A stretch of 64,000 bases of DNA from Bacillus cereus (GTDB lineage Bacteria; Bacillota; Bacilli; Bacillales; Bacillaceae_G): assembly GCF_002584535.1 (NCBI RefSeq), contig NZ_NUOT01000062.1, positions 30,788 through 94,787 on the forward strand, written 5' to 3'. The position numbers and the translations under genes were made by a program. This document shows positions 18,825 through 28,756 of the stretch, one piece after another. The notes below the pieces were generated by a model. The model was not told the DNA's origin, did not search any database, and worked only from the letters and a program-made list of their open reading frames with translations. The first letter of the stretch is position 1, and each line of letters opens with the position of its first letter.

Positions 18825-19196
18825 ATGCAGAATAAAATTCAAGTTAAGAGCGTAGAAGAAAGAGAAAATGCTCTTATTTTTTGTGCGGAAAATACTGAAA
18901 TACAAGTGGAGGAGTTAACAGCACGTAATCACGTACTTGTAGACTCAGATCATTTATCATTTTTATATATTTTAGAAAACGAATCATCTTTCATTTATGT
19001 AAGTATTCCGCATACATGCTGGGAAGCAATGCAAGATGCAATGAAGAATGATAAAACGATGTTTGTTCGCGTAAATAATACTGAAATTGAGTTAGAGCAA
19101 TTGAAGGAAGAAGTAGAATATTTAATTGAAAATATTGAAGGTAATGCAAATTATGGGGAAGAGCTTGTAACGGCTGTAGAAAAAGTATTTTTATAA
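18825..19196 (+). CDS. yjbL: UPF0738 family protein YjbL
   Basis: 123 residues, conserved in Bacillus next to the small alarmone synthetase gene, function unknown. Sequence is acidic, with alternating beta-like segments (ENALIFCAENTEIQVEEL) and a C-terminal helix (LEQLKEEVEYLIENIEG). GGAGG lies nine bases before the ATG. It leads the plus-strand run yjbL, sasB, nadK, rluD. Identification as YjbL rests on family recall and position. Confidence 0.85.
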   Translation: MQNKIQVKSVEERENALIFCAENTEIQVEELTARNHVLVDSDHLSFLYILENESSFIYVSIPHTCWEAMQDAMKNDKTMFVRVNNTEIELEQLKEEVEYLIENIEGNANYGEELVTAVEKVFL

Positions 19197-19226
19197 GCAA
19201 ATGGATTGACTTTGGTGGTGGTTGAA

Positions 19227-19865
19227 ATGAATCGTAATTGGGAAGAATTTTTAGCGCCATATCACCAGGCGGTGGCAGAGCTAAAAGTGAAATTAAAAGG
19301 AATGCGTTCTCAGTTTACAATGTTAACAGAACACTCTCCGATTGAATTCGTAACAGGTCGAGTGAAGTCGGTTGCAAGCATTATTGATAAGGCGGAAAAG
19401 CGAAATGTACCGCTTGACCGGCTCGGAGAAGAAATGCAGGACATTGCTGGTCTTCGGATGATGTGTCAATTTGTTGATGAGATTAAGCCTGTTGTTGAAT
19501 ATCTTCGAAAACGGAATGACTTTGAAATTGTGGAAGAACGAGATTATGTAACGCAAAAGAAAGAAAGTGGCTATCGTTCGTATCATGTTGTAATTAGTTA
19601 TCCCGTTCAAACGATTTGCGGAGAGAAAAAAGTATTAGTTGAAATTCAAATTCGCACGCTAGCAATGAATTTTTGGGCAACAATTGAGCATTCTTTAAAT
19701 TACAAATATAGTGGGCGTTTTCCAGAAGATATTAAAGTACGTCTTCAGCGTGCGGCAGAAGCTGCATTTTTATTAGATGAAGAAATGTCTTCGATTCGTC
19801 TTGAAATTCAAGAAGCACAAAAGATTTTTTCGCGCAAACAAGAAGCGAAAGAGTCCGAATCATAA
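19227..19865 (+). CDS. sasB: Small alarmone synthetase (YjbM, RelQ type)
   Basis: 212 residues from the ATG at 19227 (MNRNWEEFLAPYH); an upstream TTG has no ribosome site. Synthetase-only member of the RelA/SpoT family: GLRMMCQF, KESGYRSYHVV and EIQIRTLAMNFWATIEH are the nucleotide-binding and catalytic blocks; the HD hydrolase and regulatory domains are absent. It makes (p)ppGpp or pGpp from ATP and GTP/GDP/GMP; the RelQ form is a tetramer activated by pppGpp. It sits just ahead of nadK, as in most Bacilli. Confidence 0.94.
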   Translation: MNRNWEEFLAPYHQAVAELKVKLKGMRSQFTMLTEHSPIEFVTGRVKSVASIIDKAEKRNVPLDRLGEEMQDIAGLRMMCQFVDEIKPVVEYLRKRNDFEIVEERDYVTQKKESGYRSYHVVISYPVQTICGEKKVLVEIQIRTLAMNFWATIEHSLNYKYSGRFPEDIKVRLQRAAEAAFLLDEEMSSIRLEIQEAQKIFSRKQEAKESES

Positions 19866-19883
19866 ACTAAAGGGTGTTGGGCG

Positions 19884-20681
19884 ATGAAATTTGCAATTAT
19901 GTCAAAGGGAGATCAATCATCAAACGCACTTGCAAGTACAATGACCAATTACTTGCAGGATTTTGGATTTACAATGGATGAAGCAAAGCCGGATATTGTC
20001 ATTTCTGTTGGGGGAGATGGCACGCTCTTACATGCGTTTCATCGCTATTATAACCGATTAGATGAGACTGCATTTGTCGGTGTACATACAGGGCATTTAG
20101 GATTTTATGCCGATTGGTTGCCTACAGAGGTAGAAAAACTTGTTATCGCGATTGCTAAAACGCCGTTTCAAGTAGTGGAATACCCGCTTTTAGAAGTCAT
20201 TATTCGCTATGTGAATGGCGGTAAAGAATCGCAATATTTAGCAATGAATGAAGCGACAGTGAAAAGCGCAGAAGGTACATTAGTAACAGAGGTAGAAATT
20301 CGCGGGGAATATTTTGAAACATTCCGCGGGGATGGTCTTTGTATCTCTACTCCTTCGGGAAGTACAGCGTACAATAAAGCGCTAGGCGGAGCGATTATTC
20401 ATCCTTCTATTGAAGCGATTCAAATTGCAGAAATGGCTTCGATTAATAATCGTGTGTTCCGTACAGTTGGTTCACCGCTCGTTTTACCGAAGCATCATAC
20501 ATGTGTTCTAAAACCAACTGCAGGAATGAATTTACAAATTACAGTGGATCATTTAACGATGGTGCATCAAGATGTAAAGTCAATTCAATACCGCGTTGCA
20601 AACGAGAAGGTAAGATTTGTTCGTTTTCGTCCGTTCCCATTTTGGAAACGTGTCCGCGATTCGTTTGTTGCGGGTGAGTAG
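19884..20681 (+). CDS. nadK: NAD kinase
   Basis: 265 residues. ATP-NAD kinase motifs: [13 protein letters not shown] near residue 40, the NEATVKS block near 120, and the Gly-rich [20 protein letters not shown] block near 150. It phosphorylates NAD to NADP in the cytoplasm. It follows sasB by 18 bases and precedes the pseudouridine synthase by 9, so it is mid-operon. Two NAD kinases are usual in Bacillus; this is the PpnKA/YjbN type by context. Confidence 0.95.
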   Translation: MKFAIMSKGDQSSNALASTMTNYLQDFGFTMDEAKPDIVISVGGDGTLLHAFHRYYNRLDETAFVGVHTGHLGFYADWLPTEVEKLVIAIAKTPFQVVEYPLLEVIIRYVNGGKESQYLAMNEATVKSAEGTLVTEVEIRGEYFETFRGDGLCISTPSGSTAYNKALGGAIIHPSIEAIQIAEMASINNRVFRTVGSPLVLPKHHTCVLKPTAGMNLQITVDHLTMVHQDVKSIQYRVANEKVRFVRFRPFPFWKRVRDSFVAGE

Positions 20682-20690
20682 AGAGGATTT

Positions 20691-21584
20691 ATGCATTTGA
20701 GAAGATTTACATTAAAATGGTGTATGACAGAAGCAGAGAAGGGAATGCTCATCCGGGAGTTTCTAAAAGTGAAAGGGATCTCTAAAGCTGCTTTGACAGA
20801 TATAAAGTTCCAAGGCGGGGCAATTGAAGTTGACGGTAAGCATGCGACAGTGCGGCACGTATTACAGACTGGGGAAGAATTACAAGTGTTCTTTCCAGTT
20901 GAGGAGAGAAGCGAAGGAATGCTTGCTGAAAATATTCCTTTACACGTCCTATATGAGGATGAATCTGTACTGGTGATGAATAAAGAGCCATACATGTCTA
21001 CGATTCCGTCTAGGGAACACCCAGCAGGAAGTGTCGCCAATGCGCTACTTTATCATTATAATAAGCAGAATCTCGCAAGTACAGTGCATATCGTAACGCG
21101 ACTCGACCGTGATACGTCAGGACTTATGCTGATTGCAAAAAATCGTTTCATTCACCACCTTTTATCAAAACAGCATCAGCAAAAGCAAGTGAAACGAACT
21201 TACGAAGCAATCGTTCATGGAGAATTGATAGAAGCATCAGGAACGATTGATGCGCCAATTGGAAGAAAAGATGATAGTATTATTGAACGAATTGTATGTG
21301 AAGACGGCCAAAGGGCAGTTACGCATTTTCAAGTGCTAGAGAGATTTTCTGATAAGACGCGAGTTTCATTGCAGTTAGAAACAGGAAGAACGCATCAAAT
21401 TCGTGTACATATGGCATATTTAGGCCATTCGCTATTAGGAGATGACTTGTATGGAGGGAGTAAGTCGCAGATAGGGCGACAAGCGCTCCATAGTACGAGT
21501 TTAACGTTCTATCATCCTATTTTAGAAAAACAGATGACATTTCATGCGGATGTGCCGGAAGATATGAAAGAATTATTGAAATAA
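20691..21584 (+). CDS. RluD-family pseudouridine synthase (YjbO type)
   Basis: 297 residues. N-terminal S4-like RNA-binding segment (about 20-75), then the RluA/RluD catalytic domain with TRLDRDTSGLMLIAKN, whose second Asp (RLDRD) is the nucleophile, and the ETGRTHQIRVHMAYLGH block. It converts specific uridines in RNA to pseudouridine; which site is not predictable. GAGAGGATTT precedes the ATG. Last gene of the run; the next bases are IS debris. Confidence 0.92.
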   Translation: MHLRRFTLKWCMTEAEKGMLIREFLKVKGISKAALTDIKFQGGAIEVDGKHATVRHVLQTGEELQVFFPVEERSEGMLAENIPLHVLYEDESVLVMNKEPYMSTIPSREHPAGSVANALLYHYNKQNLASTVHIVTRLDRDTSGLMLIAKNRFIHHLLSKQHQQKQVKRTYEAIVHGELIEASGTIDAPIGRKDDSIIERIVCEDGQRAVTHFQVLERFSDKTRVSLQLETGRTHQIRVHMAYLGHSLLGDDLYGGSKSQIGRQALHSTSLTFYHPILEKQMTFHADVPEDMKELLK

Positions 21585-21603
21585 GCTGCCTTGAGTATTG
21601 AAG

Positions 21604-21889
21604 TGACCGAAAAAAGTTAGACAGGTTATTTCATTAGGTAGCTTTTGGGGCATGGGCCTGGGTATTGTACCGGGCTCATGCCCTTTCGTTTTGTCTTAAT
21701 TCTTTTATGGTATGTATGATTTACTTTGTGTCCGCGATTCGTAAGTTCATCACGAATATGACGATAAACATAAAGCCCTTCAAGTTCGTTATAAATGGCT
21801 TGAATTACCCCTTTTAGTTCTCCATCTGGATCAGGACGATCGAATTTTTTATCCAATAATAATACGTGCTTCGTGGAATACATATTCAC
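21604..21889 (-). mobile_element. Remnant of an IS3-family (IS150-like) element
   Basis: A terminal-repeat-like start TGACCGAAAAAAGTTAGACA at 21604 is followed on the minus strand by a transposase fragment (KKFDRPDPDGELKGVIQAIY and RHIRDELTNRGHKVNH), which is the OrfB region before the DDE core. The catalytic part is gone. A GGGCATGggCCTGG / CCGGGCTCATGCCC hairpin at 21657-21690 lies within it. The element is immobile. Confidence 0.8.
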
Positions 21890-22148
21890 TATATATTGTT
21901 TTTATAACGAACTCTACATGGAATATTATATTCATATTAAGTTATTAGGAACACCCAATGTTGTTTCACAACTGAAAGGAATTTGAAAAAAAACTGAAAC
22001 TTTTCTCATTAAAATTCAATCTTACTTAAAAAATGAAAGAAAAGTGAAATTTTCCAAAAGAAATTCTTTGTTAAAATAAAAAGCATAAATAAAAAAAGTG
22101 TTGACATATGGAGAAGAATGTACTTTTCAAGATGTAGTGGGGGAAAAA
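21890..22148. other. Promoter region of the TPR-GTPase gene
   Basis: AT-rich, no gene. A TTGACA hexamer at 22102-22107 could be a -35, but the matching -10 is poor. Confidence 0.35.
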
Positions 22149-24932
22149 ATGAGATTAGAAAAACAATTAATAAAAAAGACATATTATGAAACATTCCTAA
22201 TGGAGAATGAAACAAATCCACCTCTTCAAGTACTTGGAGAAGCATATTTAAACGAACAAAAAAATGAGATTTCCGATGGATCTTATATTCGTTTTGCACA
22301 GGGTGAATTTTATTATCACCATCAAGATTTTGAAACAGCTATTTTTAAATGGGAGAAAGTCAGTAATGAATTAGCGCCATGGGCACAAAAAAATATTGCG
22401 GATGCTTATTTCGAACTTGACCAATTATCAGTTGCTGAAAATGTTTATACCTCGATTACTACTGATAACAAAATACTTATGACTGAAATTGTACTGCAAT
22501 TACTGTCTCTTTACATCGAGCAAAATAATCTTGATTCAGCTTTCGGTGTTATTAAAGAAGCGGTTTCTTTAAATCCCGATTATCCAAACGTCACAACAAT
22601 TGCACGTTCCTTTTATGAAGAACAGCAGGATTTTGACAGTGCAGTAGAGCTTGCTGTGAATGAGTTAATTCGAACAGAATCTTTTCCATGGTTTGAGGTT
22701 CTAAAAGAATATATCGATAAAGGATTTACTAAAAATCTTTCACCAGACTATTTTTATCAAGTATTAGCTACATTAAATAATGTAGATCAAGTACAATTTA
22801 CGCAAATTGTTTCATCGCTTTGGCACAGCTATAAAAATGAACAAAATTACTTATTATGGCTTAAAACAATAAATGAATTTTTATTACATATTGAAATACA
22901 TTCGTCCAATAGATGGGACGAAATTTCTGCTCTTTACGAAGAAACGTACTTTGAATTAATTCAAGGTCAATATATGCTAAGACAATTACAGGATATCATT
23001 CCTAACTTTTTAACAAATTGGTTAAAGATAGCCAATCCGTCTCATTCTGTATTTCCATCTGCAGCAGTATTGGCATGGAATGAGAGTTTCCCTTCCAAAA
23101 TAGATTCAGAAAATATAAAACATGCGGCAAGCCTACTGTCATATTCTATTAATCATGTGAATGGCTTAGAGCATAGTTTACATCTTTTTGAATCTATTAC
23201 ACAGTGGGCACAAAAACATGATTTAGAAATGGGTCATCGATTTAGATGGTTAGTTGGTGAGCTTGCAGATTTAAGAACAAATCGCCTTTTAGTAACTGGA
23301 ACTTCAGGAAATGGAAAAGCTTCATTTATTAACTCTATACTAGGAGAAAATATATTAGAAAACTCAATCTCAAATGTAGTTGTCTTTAAAAATGACGCTC
23401 ATACAGAAATTAACGCGATAACAGATGCAGCAATTACAACAACTGAGAATTTCTCGGATTTCTATAACATGATGTCCATGCATCGCCAAACATATAGAGA
23501 TAGAGCATGTGTTGAATTTAAATTACCATGTAGATTTTTAGGTAAAAATAAACTTACATTCGTTGTTGCACCTAGCTTTAATAGGAACAACGACACTAGA
23601 GATGAGATACTCGAATATTTGAATTCTGTAGACGAATTATTATTCGTATTGAATGCGGATTCACCTTTTACTGATAAAGAACGTGACATTCTATTAAGTA
23701 TCCAAGAACATATACCAAATCTACAAATTCATTTCTTATTAAATAAAATCGATAACATTTATAGTGAAGTAGAAGTGAATAGAGTTATACATGATACGCA
23801 AGCGAGAATAAACGCATATTTTCCGTATGCGAGAGTTTTCCCTTACTCTTCGTTATATACAAACAGTCAACAACTAAATGATTTAACTGAGTTTATTCAT
23901 TTTAACTTTAACCATAAAAACATCGATGCAGAACGTACTGAAAAGCTATTGTTTTTCATTCGAAAAACAATTACATATCTTTTGGATAAACGCGTCGAGA
24001 TGGAAAATGATCTAGTGGATTCTATTAATTGGAATGAAGATATGTTAGTTAAACTAAATGGTTGTATTAATAACCTTACTGCTTTTGAGAAGGAAAAAAT
24101 TCATTTAATTACAGAATCATATCGTACAATGAAAAACGAAATTACGAATGATCTTACAGAACATATTCCGAAACTATTGCAGAGTTGTTCTGATTTAATT
24201 AGTGAAGAAAGCGATTTTGGGCACATTGATATTGAACTAAATACAGCGATGAACGAAAGAGTTCAAAAATATCTAGAACAAACTGTGTTACCTAATCTTG
24301 CTCGCTCTATGCAAAATTGGATTGAAACTTCTAATAACGAGTTCCTTCAAAGTCAATCGTACTTAGAAGAAATCAGTGAAGGACTTAATTCTTTATGTGG
24401 AGAAAATCGAATACAGTTAGAATGTGACTTTAAAGTGCTTGATGACTGGCGCAGAGATACTGATAGAATGACAACTAGAATACAAATGGAAGAAGTAAAT
24501 ATCTTACGCCGATTTACACCAGCACAATTTTTACTGAAAAGTGCCGGTAAATTATTTGGAGTTCTTCCTAAAAATAAAGCTATGCTATATAACAAATACA
24601 AACAGTATTTAGAAAATGAAGATTATACAGATGTAACGGCTTCTATTATGAACAAATTTTTCTTGCAATTTGAGCTGTTTGAAAACGCACTAGAGCGGGA
24701 TATTAATATATTCTTTAGAAATCCATTTGGCTCGTTGAAACAAGCTGTAGAAAACACTCATTTAGAAATACAAGAAAAACAAGATACACTGCATAAAATG
24801 AAATCAAATCCTGAAGTTTATCATGATTCTATAACGCTCTTTGAATTGAGATTACGTCAATGTGAAGTAATCTTAAATATAGGTGAGGATAATTCCTATA
24901 CAGATTTAACTTTAGAAACAAGCATAGAATAA
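22149..24932 (+). CDS. Large TPR and dynamin-like GTPase protein
   Basis: About 927 residues from the ATG at 22149, which has GGGGG five bases upstream. The N-terminal third looks like tetratricopeptide helices (FAQGEFYYHHQDFETAIFKW, ADAYFELDQLSVAENVY, LDSAFGVIKEAVSLNPDYPN). A GTPase domain follows: a P-loop-like GTSGNGKASFIN near residue 384, with Ala where Ser/Thr normally binds Mg2+, and NKID (LLNKIDNIY) near residue 531. The C-terminal 400 residues are long helices, as in bacterial dynamin-like proteins. No membrane segment is obvious. Function unknown; membrane remodelling or stress roles are family guesses. Single gene with its own terminator. Confidence 0.7.
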   Translation: MRLEKQLIKKTYYETFLMENETNPPLQVLGEAYLNEQKNEISDGSYIRFAQGEFYYHHQDFETAIFKWEKVSNELAPWAQKNIADAYFELDQLSVAENVYTSITTDNKILMTEIVLQLLSLYIEQNNLDSAFGVIKEAVSLNPDYPNVTTIARSFYEEQQDFDSAVELAVNELIRTESFPWFEVLKEYIDKGFTKNLSPDYFYQVLATLNNVDQVQFTQIVSSLWHSYKNEQNYLLWLKTINEFLLHIEIHSSNRWDEISALYEETYFELIQGQYMLRQLQDIIPNFLTNWLKIANPSHSVFPSAAVLAWNESFPSKIDSENIKHAASLLSYSINHVNGLEHSLHLFESITQWAQKHDLEMGHRFRWLVGELADLRTNRLLVTGTSGNGKASFINSILGENILENSISNVVVFKNDAHTEINAITDAAITTTENFSDFYNMMSMHRQTYRDRACVEFKLPCRFLGKNKLTFVVAPSFNRNNDTRDEILEYLNSVDELLFVLNADSPFTDKERDILLSIQEHIPNLQIHFLLNKIDNIYSEVEVNRVIHDTQARINAYFPYARVFPYSSLYTNSQQLNDLTEFIHFNFNHKNIDAERTEKLLFFIRKTITYLLDKRVEMENDLVDSINWNEDMLVKLNGCINNLTAFEKEKIHLITESYRTMKNEITNDLTEHIPKLLQSCSDLISEESDFGHIDIELNTAMNERVQKYLEQTVLPNLARSMQNWIETSNNEFLQSQSYLEEISEGLNSLCGENRIQLECDFKVLDDWRRDTDRMTTRIQMEEVNILRRFTPAQFLLKSAGKLFGVLPKNKAMLYNKYKQYLENEDYTDVTASIMNKFFLQFELFENALERDINIFFRNPFGSLKQAVENTHLEIQEKQDTLHKMKSNPEVYHDSITLFELRLRQCEVILNIGEDNSYTDLTLETSIE

Positions 24933-24941
24933 ACGTAAAGT

Positions 24942-24986
24942 AACTCCAAAATCTACAATTAAAGTTGATTTTGGAGTTGTTTTTTG
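24942..24986 (+). terminator. Terminator of the TPR-GTPase gene
   Basis: Perfect 12-base stem AACTCCAAAATC / GATTTTGGAGTT, loop of 13 bases, then G and T6. Confidence 0.9.
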
Positions 24987-25051
24987 TTTCCTTTTCTTTT
25001 TTTGGCATTCTGCATTTAGACGGTAAATCCTTTAAACGCGGCAAGACTTTA

Positions 25052-25792
25052 TTATGTAATTGCACGGAATTTTTCTGATACAAACGGCATCGAAGAAGGA
25101 ACTGAAACAGTTTCCATCTCTGGATAACGCAGTCCTGTTAATTTCCCGCCAAATACAGCACCTGTATCAATATTTACCGTATGATTTACAAAACGGGGTT
25201 CTGCGACAGGTGTATGTCCATATACAATCCACGCTTCCCCTTCATAATGCTTCGCCCAATCACGGCGGACAGGTGAACCATCGGGATGTTTTTCTCCTGT
25301 AATGTCACCGTATAATACGAAAGTTTGGACTTTCTTATCAGTCCTTCCAATATAATCTTGGCGAATACCAGCGTGACAGACAATGAGTTTACCGTTATCT
25401 AATACATGGTAGAGAGGAGATTGTTCATATAAATCAATAAACTTTTTCTGCACTATTTTTTGCTCACGAGTAGGTAATGCTTCATATTCAGCGACAGTTG
25501 TTTCTAAACCATGTGATACTTGTACTTTACGTCCAATAAAATAACGATACAGTTTGTTGCAATGATTCCCAGGAGCATAATAGGCTTCTTTTTTATTCAT
25601 AACAAGCTCCCACACAATTTCAATCATGCGAAGGGATGCCGGGCCACGGTCAGTAATATCTCCGACAAAAGCAAGCTGTCTCTTCTCTGGATGGACAGGA
25701 AGACCGCTATCCCAGTTATAACCGAGCTGCGCTGTTAATGATTGAAACTCTTCTAAACAGCCGTGGATATCTCCGATAATGTCGTACTTCAT
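25052..25792 (-). CDS. prpE: Bis(5'-nucleosyl)-tetraphosphatase PrpE
   Basis: 246 residues from the ATG at 25792 ([16 protein letters not shown]), preceded by GGGGG seven bases upstream. PPP-family phosphoesterase metal motifs: [20 protein letters not shown] and CHAGI. The B. subtilis homologue hydrolyses Ap4A-type nucleotides asymmetrically and affects spore germination. Located between convergent TPR-GTPase and rodA, which is transcribed toward it with an intervening terminator. Confidence 0.9.
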   Translation of the reverse strand: MKYDIIGDIHGCLEEFQSLTAQLGYNWDSGLPVHPEKRQLAFVGDITDRGPASLRMIEIVWELVMNKKEAYYAPGNHCNKLYRYFIGRKVQVSHGLETTVAEYEALPTREQKIVQKKFIDLYEQSPLYHVLDNGKLIVCHAGIRQDYIGRTDKKVQTFVLYGDITGEKHPDGSPVRRDWAKHYEGEAWIVYGHTPVAEPRFVNHTVNIDTGAVFGGKLTGLRYPEMETVSVPSSMPFVSEKFRAIT

Positions 25793-25842
25793 ATTGTAAC
25801 CCCCATTTCGAGTTTTTCTTAGTATACCTAAAGTGGATATAG

Positions 25843-25871
25843 AAAAAACCATATCCAAGTGGATATGGTTA
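25843..25871 (-). terminator. Terminator of rodA, overlapping its stop codon
   Basis: Read on the minus strand: AACCATATCC, ACTT loop, GGATATGGTT, then six T. The rodA TAA is the first part of the stem. Confidence 0.88.
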
Positions 25872-27029
25872 GTCAAACATAAATGTTTTCGTTCGCGATC
25901 GTACGTTCAGTATGAAGCCAATCGCAATCATATATGTTAGTAAGGAACTACCTCCATAACTCATAAGAGGAAGCGTAATCCCTGTAATCGGAAGTAATCC
26001 AATCGTCATCCCGATATTTTGGAATACTTGGAATGTAAACATCCCAATCGTTCCTGCACATAAATAGCTACCGAATGGATCATTACTTTCTAAAGCAATA
26101 TGAATCATTCGATAAATAAGAAGGAAGAAAAGTGAAATAACAACACTTGCTCCTAAAAATCCGAATTGCTCGGCAATGTTTGTAAAAATAAAATCGGTAT
26201 GCGGTTCCGGGAAATATACTTGACCATTTTCCCAACCCTTACCATGCAATTCACCTGATCCAGTTGCTAAAACAGATTGCCTCAACTGATATCCTTGTGT
26301 TTCGTATTCATATGGTGCTAGCCAGCCGTAAAAACGATCTAATTGATATTCTTTTAAAATATGTTCTTTAAAGAATGCTGTATGTTCAAAATAAATATAC
26401 GTTAGCGTAGAAGCAGCTGCTACTACGATTCCAGCTAAGCCGAAAATAAAGCGCCAGCGTACACCTGAAACTAAAATCATTGCTGCAATCATTGCTGAAA
26501 TAACCATTGTATTTCCTAAATCAGGTTCTTTCGCAATTAAAAGTAGCGGCGGTAAACTTGCGCCGAATATTTTCCCAAGTAAAATTAAATCCTCGCGTGG
26601 AGAGCGAAACGGATATTTTTCATTATGATTGACGATAATGCGGCCAATAACAATGATTAAAAATAATTTCATAATCTCGGAAGGCTGGAAGTTACCAAGA
26701 CCTGGCACACTGTACCAAGCAGTAGCACCTTTAATTGTTACAGCTCCAGGGATTTTTAATTCAAGTCCAATAAGTAAAATCATCGCAAATCCATACAAAT
26801 ACCAAGCAATTTGCTTATATCGGTCAAAATCAATAACCATAATTGCAACAACTGCGATGGACCCAATGACATACCATTGAATTTGTTTTGCTACAAAGTT
26901 TACTTTTTGTAAGGCTGGTGGTAAAGATGGTTGAGCACTTGCAATGGCAAAACAACTAACAATTGCAATTGCGAGTACAATCAGGATCAATATGTAATCT
27001 ATTCGATATTGGGAATTCTTGTCTTTCAC
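25869..27029 (-). CDS. rodA: Rod shape-determining polymerase RodA (SEDS family)
   Basis: 386 residues with about ten membrane helices. SEDS hallmarks are the [19 protein letters not shown] segment, the [10 protein letters not shown] block containing the catalytic Asp, and [15 protein letters not shown] near the end. SEDS proteins polymerise lipid II into peptidoglycan together with a class B PBP; RodA acts in side-wall growth, FtsW in division and SpoVE in the cortex. The GTG start has AAAGGA upstream. RodA rather than FtsW is favoured by length and YQLRQS-containing loop, but is not proven. Confidence 0.9.
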   Translation of the reverse strand: MKDKNSQYRIDYILILIVLAIAIVSCFAIASAQPSLPPALQKVNFVAKQIQWYVIGSIAVVAIMVIDFDRYKQIAWYLYGFAMILLIGLELKIPGAVTIKGATAWYSVPGLGNFQPSEIMKLFLIIVIGRIIVNHNEKYPFRSPREDLILLGKIFGASLPPLLLIAKEPDLGNTMVISAMIAAMILVSGVRWRFIFGLAGIVVAAASTLTYIYFEHTAFFKEHILKEYQLDRFYGWLAPYEYETQGYQLRQSVLATGSGELHGKGWENGQVYFPEPHTDFIFTNIAEQFGFLGASVVISLFFLLIYRMIHIALESNDPFGSYLCAGTIGMFTFQVFQNIGMTIGLLPITGITLPLMSYGGSSLLTYMIAIGFILNVRSRTKTFMFD

Positions 27030-27411
27030 CGTACGTAGTCCTTTCTATTACTCTTTGTGAAATGAAAAAAAGACGCTATTACCATATTAGCGGATTTTGA
27101 GTGGTTTGCAAATATGTTGTTTTGATTTTGATTGTGAGATGTTAGATTATATAAACATAAATAGAGATAAAACCTTTCTTTTTTAGATGGGAGAGAGGAT
27201 CCGCCCGTGGATAGAAGCGGTCAGTGCCTATTTTAGCCCCATGCCATGTTTAAAATAAAGGAAGAAAATGAGTGCGGTTCCCCTTTTATCTTTCATATTC
27301 GCAATCTATATAGCAAGTACATGTAACATAAGAAAGATTGAAATTATATCATTGCAGGAAAGTGAAAGAGCAAAAGAGAAGTAAAGAACCAGTCATACTA
27401 ATAATTTTGTT
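27030..27411. other. Intergenic region between rodA and fabI
   Basis: Holds the longest copy of the dispersed repeat (27175-27330). Nothing else recognised before the fabI promoter. Confidence 0.4.
27175..27330 (+). repeat. Dispersed intergenic repeat, copy D (longest)
   Basis: GATGGGAGAGAGGATCCGCC, AGAAGCGGTCAG, TTTTAGCCCCATGCC and GCAATCTATATAGCAAG occur in order over about 155 bases. It links fragment A (5' words) with copy B (middle and tail), so it looks closest to full length. Confidence 0.55.
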
Positions 27412-27462
27412 TTGCCTTATTTTGAATTTGTGATATGATATAAATATATTACCAGGTACTAA
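27412..27462 (+). promoter_or_regulatory. fabI promoter with FapR-like operator
   Basis: A -35 TTGCCT (27412) and -10 TATGAT (27434) are spaced by 16 bases. Just downstream, 27446-27462 reads ATATTACCAGGTACTAA, a good match to the FapR site (TTAGTACCTGNTACTAA) with one strong half. FapR represses fatty acid synthesis genes and is released by malonyl-CoA; fabI is a known FapR target in Bacillus. Confidence 0.65.
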
Positions 27463-27501
27463 TAACTGATGGTTATTTAATGAATTTAGGGGGATAAATA
27501 A

Positions 27502-28278
27502 ATGAATCTTCTCAACTTAAAAGGAAAAAACATTATTGTAATGGGAGTTGCGAACCAACGAAGCATCGCTTGGGGAATTGCTCGTTCACTACATGAGGCA
27601 GGAGCAAATTTAATTTTTACATATGCAGGTGAGCGTCTAGAAAAGAACGTACGTGACCTAGCAGAATCATTAGAAGGACAACAATCACTTGTTTTACCAT
27701 GTGATGTAACAAACGATGAAGATATTGCACGTTGCTTCCAATCGATTAAAGAAGAAGTTGGAGTTGTTCACGGATTAGCACACTGCATCGCATTTGCAAA
27801 TCGTGATGACTTAAAAGGTGAATTCGTTGATACATCTCGCGACGGCTTCTTACTTGCACAAAACATTAGCTCATTCTCATTAACAGCAGTTGCAAGAGCG
27901 GCGAAGCCATTAATGACAGAAGGCGGCAGCATCGTTACATTAACATACCTTGGCGGAGAGCGCGTAGTATCAAACTACAACGTAATGGGTGTTGCAAAAG
28001 CATCACTAGACGCGAGTGTAAGATACTTAGCAAACGATCTAGGACAACACAACATTCGCGTAAACTCTGTATCAGCAGGTCCAATCCGTACGCTATCAGC
28101 AAAAGGTGTTGGCGACTTCAACAGCATCTTAAAACAAATCGAAGAACGCGCACCACTTCGTCGTAACGTAACACAAGAAGAAGTAGGTAACACAGCGTTA
28201 TTCTTATTCAGTGATCTAGCAACTGGAGTTACTGGTGAGAACATTCATGTGGATTCTGGGTATCATATTTTAGGGTAA
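27502..28278 (+). CDS. fabI: Enoyl-ACP reductase FabI
   Basis: 258 residues, short-chain dehydrogenase fold. The N-terminal cofactor segment (MGVANQRSIAWGIARSL) and the Y-x6-K active-site pair in YNVMGVAKAS are present. It reduces trans-2-enoyl-ACP with NAD(P)H in the last step of each elongation cycle of type II fatty acid synthesis and is the triclosan target. GGGGGAT precedes the ATG. Its last 270 bases recur, decayed, at 44943-45205, and a shorter piece may lie near 43025-43070. Confidence 0.96.
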   Translation: MNLLNLKGKNIIVMGVANQRSIAWGIARSLHEAGANLIFTYAGERLEKNVRDLAESLEGQQSLVLPCDVTNDEDIARCFQSIKEEVGVVHGLAHCIAFANRDDLKGEFVDTSRDGFLLAQNISSFSLTAVARAAKPLMTEGGSIVTLTYLGGERVVSNYNVMGVAKASLDASVRYLANDLGQHNIRVNSVSAGPIRTLSAKGVGDFNSILKQIEERAPLRRNVTQEEVGNTALFLFSDLATGVTGENIHVDSGYHILG

Positions 28279-28377
28279 TGAAGAATTAGAGTTGAAATTA
28301 GATGTAATATTTTAGGTGGAAATGCACCACACATGTTCATCAAACTAAGATAAGCTTATATCCATATAACATAAAGA

Positions 28378-28427
28378 AAAAACGCTATCCTTTTTGCAAA
28401 AATATGCAAAAAGGATAGCGTTTTTCT
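28378..28427. terminator. Long bidirectional terminator after fabI
   Basis: A perfect 21-base inverted repeat (AAAAACGCTATCCTTTTTGCA and its inverse) around a six-base loop, flanked by A and T tracts. It is among the longest perfect stems in the window. Confidence 0.85.
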
Positions 28428-28756
28428 ATTATGCTTCAGATGGGAGAGCAAGTGTTGAGGAAGTAATAAAAAGGATTACTTAAATTTGATAATTGTATAT
28501 ACGTATGAAAAATATAAAATGTCTAAGTAAACCGAACCGGATGTAGGTGATTTGCTCAAGATGACGGAAATAAACTTTAGTAATCATTCATCTTATTGTA
28601 GCGGTTACTTGAAACGAAAGGCATAATCTTGTCTTATTATTTTATGTGAAAATAAATGGTGGAATATTTTTGTTTGCGAAAATATATATTTATAAATTAT
28701 TGAAGAAAACGAGTTGAAATGATAAGATGAAAAATTTAAATCAAGGAGGGAGAGCG
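28428..28756. other. Leader region of the first glycosyltransferase
   Basis: AT-rich with no gene. It begins with a GATGGGAGAG word like the dispersed repeat. No clear promoter was recognised. Confidence 0.35.
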
